From Ectocarpus siliculosus (taxonomy: Eukaryota > Sar > Phaeophyceae > Ectocarpales > Ectocarpaceae): a DNA stretch of 64,000 nt. The stretch is from positions 365,980 through 429,979 of the forward strand of contig FN649738.1 of the NCBI GenBank assembly GCA_000310025.1, written 5' to 3'. The notes below the pieces were generated by a model, which was given only the letters and a program-made list of their open reading frames with translations, was not told the DNA's origin and searched no databases. This document shows, piece after piece, positions 22,823-32,950 of the stretch. How positions within the stretch are numbered: position 1 is the stretch's first letter; every line of letters begins with the position of its first letter. The position numbers and the translations under genes are program-made.

Positions 22823-24640
22823 GGAACTTGTGGTTGGGAACTGCTTTCCACAGGCGTCTCACTAGAATGCCCCAGTACCTTGTGACCTGAGAACAGACGA
22901 GGGGGGTTGGAGGGGTAGTTTTGACGTGAGGGCCCTTGATGTGCGTCAAAACCAACTTGTCGGGAGTCCGATCAGTTCCGCTCGGGCGGCTCGGCTGGGA
23001 CACCGACTACTTGCTTCAATTGGCCTCCCGGGGAAATAGTGCATAATTTTCGTTCGTGTCCGTATGGAAGTCTCTCTTGTGGTATATAGCAGTTTCGTTG
23101 CCAACGTGTGCTGAACGTACTCGTGAGCACATGCGTGCCTGACGCTGTTCAGGAAGCGCTAATCCATGGGTGTGCACAGCTCAGAGCATTCGAGTGATGA
23201 TGCGTTGAAGAGCGAAAGAAGTCTGCTGAACCCTGCTCAAAAGGCTTTCGCCGAAGACAGCGGAAGTCGGCTTTCGACCGCGGATCGTTGTTCCTCAGCT
23301 AAGAACTGAGACTGTGCGGTAGGCATCCCCTGCGAGTAAAGGTGTCAATTGGGCAACATGTTTGCTCGGGTGGGGTGAATTGCAATCAGCTGAATCGAAA
23401 CGTATGGTCGTGCTCCTCTAACTTGTACAGTTGTGCCGTTTTCGTTGAAACGACTTCAAGCCCTCTGAACAAGAAAACGACCCTGTTGCAAAAATAAACT
23501 GACCGCCCGACTTATACAAAGACATTAAAATATGTAGCGTGTTCAGCATCGGGGACGAGTACCATCTACAGCGGAGGGCCCGCGAAGCATATCGGTGAAA
23601 AGTAGTTTGCTTTCCGATCGACCTGCGGACTGAACCCTCGTCCGCCGATAGAGGTCCGCCGATCCGAGATAATGCGGGTCGTTTCGACCTTAACCGATAG
23701 TTCTCCGCGCTTGAAGGGGCTACCGCAGCAATTCTCAAACACCAGCGGTGAACGTTCCAATTCCCATGGATGTTATCGCAAAAAATCCCATAGGCGCAAG
23801 ACATGCATCGTGTTGCCGCTTTGACGTCCCCCTCCAGGCTCACCCTGTTAATCGTTGTGCAGCGGTAATGATGGTGGCGACACTGGTGTAGGAAGCAACT
23901 TCTAGGGCAGCGCATTAATCTGTGTTCCCACGGCTCTCAGCTGTTGTCGCGCAAGCTCTCTTCCGGCCCAAAGTGACCGGTGGCTGCTGAGACATGGCCG
24001 AACACGAACCTCGGCGGTGTCGTGAATAAGTGTCGAAAATAAGCACATTTTTCCGACACCGCGCGAAACTCTTCCAAAACACCGCCAAACGTCACGATCC
24101 CAACTGTGTCGTGTTCTCAAGATTCTCAGCTGTCGTGCAAGCCCTCTTTCGGCCCCAATTCGAACAGTATGCCTTCTTACGACACCGCGCGAAACTCTTT
24201 GACAACACCTCCAATGGGCACGAAACCTGCTGGAAGAACCGCGTTGGCATTTGCGGCCGCTGCAGCTGCTGCCGAGGAGGGGTCAATATGCCAAGGCAAG
24301 GTGAGCCCACACGCTTCTGGTGGAATAATACGAACTCGCCTCTATGGTCAACAGATCGATCACCGTCCTGACAATTGAAGTTTCATATCGTGGTATGGCG
24401 TGTGAGTCCATCCGGTGTTGGCCCCATTCTGAAGCCAGGATGAAAAGCTGGGAACGAGAGGGTGTGGAAGGCGGGACATGTGATTTTCCTCGCTTGCTAT
24501 GCCGCCGAACCTGCTATGAAATTATGGCCAGAAGGAATGAAATTGTCACGCAGGTTGCGTTGAGCCCTGAGTTTTCACTTATCGGTACCATCTTACACTG
24601 GATTGTCACGTTTTCGGCGTATTTTCAATTCTTCAACAGT
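22823..24640. other. intergenic, repeat-containing, no gene recognised
   Basis: A 165-codon minus-strand ORF at 23418-23915 has no recognisable motif and was not accepted. Around 23915-24240 a degenerate unit with gacaccgcgcgaaactct and ctcagctgtcg-type motifs recurs two or three times, with inverted relatives near 25890-26110. Confidence 0.35.
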
Positions 24641-25505
24641 GTCGTTGAAAAAAAAAGCAGGGAATTTGATTTCAGGTGCATAGGGGTTCCCTCGACGAGG
24701 AACCCACTTCGAAGCCCGTAGTGAAACAAGTCAAGGCAACGACGCCCCGCGGGTTCGTACATACTTCTGATGCGATCCAACTTGGGAGACGTATGTCGAC
24801 TCGGTTTCACACCAGGACTTGGGACACAGAAAACCCTGGATATGAACGTCATGGGCAAGAAAGAAGGAGTAACACTTGTCACGTATTGTTTTGAAAGCGA
24901 AACAGATCTTTGGCAAAGATGTCCCGTGTTGGTGGTGGTATATTCTGACGCGCTTGCAATTCATCGGGGGAGACATGTGTGCGCGGGAGTCGGGACTCGG
25001 CTTCACATCGGGGTCTGGGACACAGAAACCCTTGGATGTTATTGTGATGGACACTAAGGTGAAGTTCGTCACGTAGATCACGACAGTGAAAACGATTGTT
25101 GAGGGAGTAGGGACTCGGTTGCACACAGGGACTTGGGACATCGAAAACCCTGGTAATGAAGGAATGAACTTCGTGATACCCGTTTCAGTAGAGCCTTCTT
25201 CAACGATCCATACCAATTTCCGTTGGGGTATCACAATATTCTCGCGTAAAACTAAAGTAGTGTACAGGGTGTGAAATTTTCGCATGCAATTCTTCAACAG
25301 CGCCGTGTTACTGCAACCGCCGAGATGTGTTTCAGATGTATAACGGTTCCCTTGACGAGGAAGCCTCGTCAACTATCGACGACCCACGATTTCACGCCTC
25401 TGATGAGATCCAACCAGGGAGACATGAGTATCGGAGTAGGGACTCGGCGTCACACCGGGACTTGTGACATCGAAAACCCTGGCTATGGAACTATTTACAA
25501 GATCA
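24640..25505 (+). repeat. degenerate tandem repeat, four units
   Basis: Four related units end in a block like gggactcggcttcacaccgg followed by gacttgggacacagaaaacc and ctgg, near 24805-24840, 24990-25040, 25105-25155 and 25435-25485. The first and last also share a preceding block (cttcaacag, then ggttccctcgacgagg). Both strands stay partly open, but no unit has an intact conserved frame. Confidence 0.5.
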
Positions 25506-25557
25506 ACGTGGATGGTGAACTCGATCCCGCCCCGTACGATTCGGCAATGGATTACAG

Positions 25558-25902
25558 TTGTGGCATGCAGACGGTGCCTGCTGGTCTCGTCGACGCAGAA
25601 GTAGCGCATTCCAGTTCTCGAATACGGCACTTAAAACAAAACAACCACCAAACCGACAGGAGGAAAGGGTGGGCAGCGGGAAGAATCGGGGGGAAAGCAC
25701 AACGGATTATTGTGAAGATATCGCCAACGATGACCCTGAGAGGACATACGAGAGTGGGAGCGAGGGCAGACAGAAAAAGAGAGTGGAGAGGGGGCGAAGC
25801 GGGGGTAGCAGCGACAAGGAGCAGGAATACCACAGTGACGACTACGCGGAGAAGGATACGAGAAGCAGCGACGAACGGGAAGATGGCGAGAGTGACGCCT
25901 AA
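25558..25902 (+). CDS. possible terminal exon, charged low-complexity tail
   Basis: Not recognised. From a possible acceptor (accgacag, near 25660) to the TAA at 25902 the frame encodes about 80 residues rich in Glu, Asp, Ser, Arg and Lys, ending EREDGESDA. This looks like an intrinsically disordered C-terminal tail. No upstream exon could be joined with confidence, and the antisense strand of a biased repeat can give similar frames. The end lies next to the inverted repeats at 25890-26110. Confidence 0.25.
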   Translation: MWHADGACWSRRRRSSAFQFSNTALKTKQPPNRQEERVGSGKNRGESTTDYCEDIANDDPERTYESGSEGRQKKRVERGRSGGSSDKEQEYHSDDYAEKDTRSSDEREDGESDA

Positions 25903-26876
25903 TCGGACAGCTGGGGGCCGCGGGAACATAACGCAGTTGGGTTCGTGCCCATTATTATTTTTTTCGAAGCTAAAGTACGTCTCCGCGAAGGTGTTGCCAT
26001 GACATCGTGTTGGGCCATATCTCAGCACCCATATGCTGGTTTGGGTCGAACGCGGGATTGTGCGCAGCTGAGAGCCGCGGGAACACGGAACTGTGGTTTC
26101 GAAGCATTTGTTGCGGTGTCGCAGAAAACTTTGACCTCACCGGTCAGACCATGGGGAGATGTGACCCATGTACGGTTAATCTCCAACTTGCCCACCCACC
26201 CCTCTTTAGGAGCCTTGTTCATTTTGTTAGGCAAGCAAACGGCTTCTAGTGGTAACGGGAACCCGACCCGCTGATGGCGAGTCAATCCTTTACAATTTGT
26301 TTATTGCTAGCTGGCGCACCACGTTCGCCAAGTCACCACGTCTCGCACAAGTTCTCATCATGATTTTCATTTGTCGCCAACAATATTCTTGTGGGAGGCG
26401 GAATCGCGCCCCGGGTCTTTTGCACGAAGATCAAATGTAGCACCGCCACGCCCTAGGGAAAAGAGGGAATCGTCCTCGACAGACGTCGTGGAGATGTGAT
26501 CCTCAATGAAACCATCTACACATAACCGCTGAACCCAGAACGTCATGTTTCTTACCATAACTTGTCAGGCCCTTTCGGACGTAACATGCTTTTAACACGA
26601 AATAAAACTTCCGTTTTCGGCATTAGCACGCCGCGTGCACTCTAGACGGGACGGCGCGTCCTCTTTTCAGAACGCCTGCAGAGGGCACGTGTATCGTTTC
26701 GCGCTGCTGGCGGCTACTTGTGGCGATGACCGACCAGCTAACTCTCTTTTTAATAACGCTTGGCACGTCACGCATGACGCACTCGCAAACTGATCCGAGT
26801 TGGCTGCAGAGCACAAAATTGTCACCTGCAACCTGTTTCAATTGACGTTCGCAGCCCCCAGCCGTGTATTTTTTTA

Positions 26877-27131
26877 ATGCGACGCCTGCTGAAGACAGTG
26901 TGCGCCACAATATTGCGCCATCAGTTTTCACACACACACACACAAGAGAGCAAGAGCTTCGAGCCAGATGACCTTCACCACAACAAAAGAGGCAGGGTCA
27001 GAGAAGAACTGCTGAAAAGCTGCTGTAAAAATGATTATGAGAATGATGGTGGTGAAAGCACGGAGGATGATGGTGAAAGCACTCCAAAACGAACTCGAGT
27101 GCAAGGTAGCAGACAAGGGCGACGCGTGTAG
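26877..27131 (+). CDS. possible terminal exon, acidic/basic tail
   Basis: Not recognised. After a CA tract the frame encodes about 60 mixed-charge residues (REELLKSCCKNDYEND, then GGESTEDDGES, ending QGSRQGRRV). It may be a terminal exon of an unlocated gene, or chance in a CA/GA-rich stretch. Confidence 0.2.
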   Translation: MRRLLKTVCATILRHQFSHTHTQESKSFEPDDLHHNKRGRVREELLKSCCKNDYENDGGESTEDDGESTPKRTRVQGSRQGRRV

Positions 27132-27164
27132 TTTTCTTCTGTTGCTACCGTTTCTGTCTTTCAC

Positions 27165-27330
27165 CCGGAGAATAGCTTAGCCTCCGTCATGCCGCCCTCT
27201 CACGGGGCCTAATGGCCTTCAGAAGTATTTCGTGTTTTCAACCGCACTGAGACTGGCGTCATTTCATTGGTCACCCGGTTAGCGCGGTCGATGCTAGTAA
27301 AAACACACGCAAACACACACATACGATGTT
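27165..27330 (+). repeat. dispersed repeat family R1
   Basis: One of the best copies of R1: it includes the upstream tagcctcc...atggccttcagaa block, CCGCACTGAGACTGGCGTC, CATTGGTCACCCGGTTAGCG and CGGTCGATGCTAGTAAAAAC. It overlaps the C-terminal end of the ORF at 27271-27945. Confidence 0.6.
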
Positions 27331-27945
27331 CTCTCCCAAAGTACTAACCACAAAAAAACTGCCCACATTGAACCCGTCAGTATGATACTGGCGCTTTCTG
27401 ACAGAAATCGTTGCCGGCAAGATACACTTTCTTGACTGCATGTCCAACCGCTTGAAATGACGGTCCAACTTCGTGACAGCCTTCGAAACCGTTTCCGGGG
27501 ACAGCCTTGAAACTACCGGAGGCCGCACGCCTCCATGGACGTAGTACCGTGCGACTGCGCGCAAAGAAAGAGCGAAAGAGCGCACCTTGGACTCTACTCT
27601 GTCGGGTATTCCGCCAAAGTTTCCGTCCTCTTCACCAGGGTGAGTGCTCGCAACGAGCCCGCAGAAGTTTGTTGCCGCATAGAGCAAAGAAGAACTTTCT
27701 AAAAGAAGAAGATTCCGTCGTTCGTGCTTGGGTATGCCTTTCCCTGGCGACTGGGAATACGTTCTCACGCTTGCGCTCTCCTGAGCTCGCAGGAGGCGCA
27801 TCGGTACGTTACCGTGCATGCCCGGAGCTCCTACGTATCCCTGGCGCGCATGTGCTAGACGCCTGAAGTCGCGGGGACTGGTTCTATTTCGCCAGGACGT
27901 GTTCCGCGAACAGAAAGCCCAGTGAATCAATACTGAACTCACCAA
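27271..27945 (-). CDS. unrecognised 224-codon ORF running into an R1 repeat
   Basis: The minus-strand frame from a GTG at 27945 stays open for 224 codons. The central part (about residues 75-190, with motifs LLYAATNFCGLVAS, RSFALSLRAVARYYV and SPETVSKAVTKLDRHFKRLD) has the mixed composition of a real protein, but I cannot name a family. The last 20 or so residues are encoded by the R1 dispersed repeat, so if translated the C-terminus was captured from it. The first ATG in frame is about residue 43. It may be a single exon, a decayed gene or chance. Confidence 0.3.
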   Translation of the reverse strand: MVSSVLIHWAFCSRNTSWRNRTSPRDFRRLAHARQGYVGAPGMHGNVPMRLLRAQESASVRTYSQSPGKGIPKHERRNLLLLESSSLLYAATNFCGLVASTHPGEEDGNFGGIPDRVESKVRSFALSLRAVARYYVHGGVRPPVVSRLSPETVSKAVTKLDRHFKRLDMQSRKCILPATISVRKRQYHTDGFNVGSFFVVSTLGENIVCVCLRVFLLASTALTG

Positions 27946-27963
27946 AGACGAGAGAATGGAAAA

Positions 27964-28240
27964 GCCTTAGGGCCGCTTTATACAGCAGCTATTTCGCTTC
28001 CGGATTTCCAAATTTCCAAATTTCCAAATCCGTAGACCGTTGAACCTCGATTTGCGGCCGAGCGAAAGAACTGGAAAATTGGAAAATTCGGAAACTACCG
28101 GCCGAAAAAAATGGAACGAGGAAAAAGTTTGGAAAGGTATCTACATGGAAGCTTGGGGATCTGGCGTGTCGAACCTAGGAAATTTGGAAATTTGGAATTT
28201 GGAAGCAAAATCGCTGTACATGAAACGGCCCTTAAGGCTA
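27964..28240. mobile_element. MITE-like element with about 65-bp inverted ends
   Basis: The left end (agcctta, gggccgctttatacagc) is inverted at the right end (gctgtacatgaaacggcccttaaggct). The inverted similarity continues inward through a ladder of aaatttcc / ggaaattt units (28000-28030 and 28175-28205). There is no coding capacity. I saw no clear target-site duplication. Confidence 0.55.
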
Positions 28241-28429
28241 CGCCAGGCTCCTCGCCGTCTCTTGTGTCCCCGGGGCTTCGCGACGGGGGTTTTCTCCCGA
28301 ACCATTTTTCTTGTTTCTCAAAGGTCAAACTGCTAGATGAGAAATCCCGGGCGGTGCCGCCGCCGACTGCTGTAATATCTCATTTGTCACCTCCGGCGCT
28401 TAGCCCCACGAGACACAACGCTCTACATC

Positions 28430-29070
28430 TTTTGGGAGAAATCATACCAGCTTGAGCAACCCCGTCGAGCAAAAATGTGCCGCAAATCAGTTTAGGCTTT
28501 GTAGCGCGAGATCGAGTTGCTCGACGTGCGGAGATTCTTGAACCAGCGGAGCAAAGCGTGCTGCCATTGCCGACAGCTACGGCATGCCACAAGCAACAAC
28601 ACTGCTCGAAACTGCCAGAGCCTACCGATATGGTGTGTGAGTGGCGTAGCATGACTTGGCAGCAGCAGCAGAAAACCAGAAAAGATTGTAGAGGTGTCCT
28701 CGTCAGCTGTATGTAGTTGCACGCAGCAGCCCGAAACATGGCCAAACTGACGGATATTGTGAGTCGTTTGACGCGCCGCCGCCGTTCTCCACGTGTGTAT
28801 GCCCGATCAGCAAACGGATTGAACATATAGCTGGTTCACTGGGTGTTCTCAAGATGCAAAACATTGTAGAGGCTTTGGATTTGGCACATTCTGATTTTTC
28901 GATCTACGGCGCAAAACGCTATTAAAAAGATGCGGTCTTTTTTTTCGTCCTCCCCGTAAACAGCTGCTTTTGTGCAACTCCCTTCCTCCAAATTCAAATT
29001 GTTTCGTTGGTTCTGCGAAACGCCATTCCCTCTTTACAACGCTTTTTTTTGTGAGGAGCCTGGCGTAGCC
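28430..29070 (-). repeat. decayed dispersed element R3, copy 2
   Basis: The counterpart of 17250-17600, with the same ordered landmarks but an insertion in the middle (about 28560-28880) relative to copy 1. No intact frame remains. Confidence 0.4.
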
Positions 29071-32000
29071 TTAAATTGCTCAATTCAACAGAGTTATTTA
29101 AACTCGATTCATGGACCGGCGGGACTTTTTTGGGCCTTTCGCTGCTTTGTACATTTTTTGGTGAAAAACTCTCGTGATATAAAACTCGAGAATAGATCTT
29201 CACAGGAGAAAAACACAGGACTGTTAGCCTGCGCCAATACATCCTCGGACAGCTGGTGTTGGGCAGGTGGGCTGCCGTTGTGGTGCAGCCAAATTTGATC
29301 AACCGGAAACAAGCAGCAAGCGAAATTAGAGTGCCTTCTTTCAAGGTGATACGAATATGCACACCCTAACGTAGTGAACGAATAGCGGACAAGGCGCGTT
29401 CGTCTCTGCCAAGAGCGCCCCCGACCCACGCTAGCTGATACTCTGTATGTTGGCACTCGAGCGAGCACGTTGATGACAACAAACCGTTGGTCCTTCTTCT
29501 CTTTTTTTTTGTGCCAAAGAGAAAACGAGAGAGGGGTCAGAAAAGACAGGCATACAGGCATATACGCACACCCTGTGCATCAACCTCAACAACCTCCAGC
29601 CTCCCCGCCATGCCGACTAGAAGGGCCGCCCTCCCCCCCCCCCACAAAATAACGGGGCAGCCTATAAGCTACGCGGCGAGCCTTGTGGAACTGTGTCTGT
29701 TCGTTATTTCGTCTGTGCTTGCTTGCGTGCGATGGCGGCACCAGAGAAAGCGAGAAAGAAAAAAGGAGCACGACGAGAGAGGAGGGCAGAGGGGAAAAGA
29801 GAGGGTGCAGCAGCATGCAGCAACCTCACGTACGCGTTGATACGCATGCAGCACAACAAAAAATCGTTCGGGCAGTGCCCGAAAGCTTGGTTGGGGGCTG
29901 GCGGTGGTGGCGGCGTTGTTATGACTGTGTGCTGTGTCTTTGCTGTTGTGACGGCGGTGATGTTTGCTGCAAAAGCGAGGAGAGAGGAGAGGGAGAGAGG
30001 GAGATAGAGAGAGCAGCCTGTTTGTCTCCGAACACAAATATATACTTGGAGCTCTGGAGCCCCAAACATATATTTGCTCACGATTCATGCATTTTTGCCC
30101 AAAAGTCCCCTCCGATATAAAACTCGATTCATCCACTTTTCGGGCTCTTCCACTGGTTTCATGCATTTTTTCGAGTTTTAAATATCTCTCTGCGATCCTA
30201 GGCATCTTGCTTCTTCAGAGCTTGTGACGTCACCTCTGCGTCGTTCGTCGGGTTCAAACGTCAACGAACTTTACCGATTACCGATGACACGGTAGATTGG
30301 AGATACCAACATGAACACACAACATGCATGAGAAACGTTGCGGGCATGCCAGTTTGCGTTAAAATGTTGCCCTCGGGAGGCCTTGTACGTAAGACGGCAG
30401 CGGTGCATGGGTCGATTTGCTACATGGACGGGGGCTGCGAAAATTGCAAATGACCAAGTCGCTGCAACCTGTTGGTAGTGCAAGCCCTGCCCGGCAGAAG
30501 TCCGGAAACTTCCCAGTAATGATCCTTCTCCCCCATACAACCATGCGCGGCATATGCGGCGGAATTCCGGCTGTTGGACACTACAATACTGCTGTGGTAT
30601 GCCCTGCAAAAGGAGGTGTGATTGATCCGGATCAGGCGGGATCAGTCCCTTCTTGATACTTGGGGGCATGACTTGATTTAGGGTACTCTCTAACAACAAA
30701 ATCGATCCCCCGATGGATGACTTGCCGGGAAGGGTGCACGTTGTAGATAGACTATTGGATTATATACCGAGTACCGAGGGCCGAGGGCCACGGCCAACCT
30801 TTCGCCTCTGTATTGTATGCATTACAGCAGTATATGTCGAAGAGTATGCCCGCATACTTGCTTCAGCGAGTCAACATCAAACACAGGGTAGCAGAGTTCG
30901 TGTTGGGGAGAACAAGGGGCCAATCGAATACTCCATGAGCCCGTAGAAGGTCAAGGAACCAGCTGTTAACAACAACGCGCTCGAGTGGCTATGGTAGACG
31001 TGCACTGCTGTAGATTGTGGTACAGGGTACAGGACGGACGGTACTGCTCTACGGCGTAAATACGTAAATACCTCCCTATACGCTCTGCAGCAAGATCGAC
31101 ATCGACACCGACCTCTCGCCATGAACCGAAAATACAGACAACAACAGCCTTTCTCTCACCACCTATCCTTCGATTGGTAGCTTCGCTCAGGACCAAGGGG
31201 GTACCCAGAATGTCAACGTCGCTGTGCTGTTGCTTAGGTGTCGCTGGTCGATTGCCTCTCAGCTCTGCACGTCGCAGTCGGAAGAAAACAAAACCACAGG
31301 GGGTACGCAGAAGATACCCCTGCCGTATGTTATGCCATTGAAGAACATTATATCATCACGGAGCCCCCGGACATTGCCTCCGCCCCGGGAAGGCTGTGGT
31401 GGGTTGTTCAGTCAGGAAGTATGCACTGCACTATGATACGATGTTAAGCATATTATGTCGATGCTGGGATATACCACAGAGAAAATATGGGCCTCCTGTA
31501 TAGTCTTCAACAAGAACCCTTTCATTGGGTCCATCTTGATCGATCGTTATCCATTTGGTAGTAGATTGGCTGCTGTGCCCGTGCGGCAAGCTACACACTG
31601 CCACCACGGAAGCTGCGGTCTGCGGTCTTATTGACCTACAGCACTCAGACCCATAGCTGTTGATGGGGCCTAGGGTGGGAGACAGCGTAAGGTTCCTCCT
31701 GTTCTACGGGCAGCCACACAATAACCCTGTGTGCGGATGCTCGCTAAACCCCCTAATTTACGACGACCCCGAAGACTCACGACGCTTTACACCTGAACTA
31801 TTGGTGAAGTGCTTGGCAGTGTATTCACGTTTTGTTGTACGGGCATCGATATGATGTCGACATAAAAACTTTCGTCAATATTATCGTCTCCGCCTCCACC
31901 GAGTACGAATGAATTCAATTTAGCGTGTGAACGCGGAGAGCGTACACGCGAGTGAAGCGTTGATCCCATGACAGGCTTAGTTACTCCTATCCGTCTTACT

Positions 32001-32360
32001 TTTTGTCGCATGGTCTGCTCCCAGGCAGCGAGTGGTAACCACTGTCGAAAGGAAGGAATACTCTGCGAAAGGGGAGTTCAAGAGAGAGCGTCCGAACCAG
32101 CAGCATGCAGCTCGCTCCCGTTGCAAGTGCGGGAAGTTCCCACACAAGTAAAGAGGGCGTCTATCCTGTGCAAGCGTGCCCACCAGATACCTTCAGTAGG
32201 CGCTTCGTTGGGCCCAACTTCTCGCAGTAGGTGGCCACCTCATGCCTTCCAGCCGCCCTTGTGTTTGCATATCGTAGGCAAGCAAGCAGCGTGGATGCTT
32301 GATCCTGACTTAGCACAGCATTCTCATGCTCGACATTTGTCCACGTCATCATGCCCACTT
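29070..32360. other. gene-poor region with possible coding relics
   Basis: 29480-30010 is GA/TC-rich low complexity with spurious long ORFs. Between 30650 and 31850 several short plus-strand frames have protein-like composition (e.g. AEDTPAVCYAIEEHYIITEP, RLWWVVQSGSMHC, LLFYGQPHNNPVCGCSLNPL), but they lie in different frames and are separated by stops. They may be remnants of a decayed gene I cannot identify. Confidence 0.3.
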
Positions 32361-32830
32361 CAAACACGTGTTTTTGGGCGACGTGCCTCGACATCGCAAA
32401 ATGCCTTGCTTTCAACGTGAATCCATGAGCCTGGTTGATCGAAGACGCCGACGTTTACGTTTCCACTGTTCAAGGGCGGTGAAGAATGCACAGGAGCTTG
32501 ACAGGTCGTGACGCTTCCATCTCGTCCAACGAGTTGAGTGTATTGCGCTCGAGCATCATTTCCAGCTTCAACCGTATTGCGCCCGCAATCGCGTGAGATC
32601 ATCCGCTATTGCTGCCTAGCTGATGTAATGCTGGTGCGATCGGGATGACTTCCTGGCAATCACGCCCCCGACAGCCCGTAAGGCGGAGGACGCCTCCGCA
32701 TTCAACTCAAGCAGTACCTCCGCACACGCTGCTGCACTTTCTGCCAGGAAGGCTGTATGATCCAACGATGACGCAGCGTCTGGAAGAAGACCAACTACAG
32801 TCGCCCTCGTCTCGTTGAGCACATGCTGCT
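32360..32830 (-). pseudogene. unassigned coding-like segments downstream of frataxin
   Basis: Two minus-strand stretches look like protein. One, from a good acceptor near 32820 to a TAG at 32616, encodes about 69 residues rich in Ala, Leu and Glu (motif AFLAESAAACAEVLLELNAE). The other, around 32375-32470, encodes NVNVGVFDQPGSWIHVESKA, which resembles the last strands of GFA/CENP-V-type zinc enzymes (pattern VNVG-LD-P then H-I-x-x-S-K/A). No complete gene can be built from either. They may be relics, or 3' exons of an unannotated transcript. Confidence 0.25.
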
Positions 32831-32950
32831 CGTCTCCACCGCAAAAAACTCCGCAAAAACTACGGCTAGGATGTGCACTGTGGTTCCTCCACTCTTTTAG
32901 TCCTCTCATGAGTCTTATGAGGAAGACGAGAGCTCACGAAGTGCGCCGCC

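Noticed and set aside
23418-23915. 165-codon minus-strand ORF
   Set aside because: No recognisable motif, no splice context and no conserved neighbour; treated as chance.
29586-30205. Overlapping long ORFs on both strands
   Set aside because: The sequence is GA/TC-rich low complexity, which keeps frames open by chance; no splice sites or motifs support a gene.
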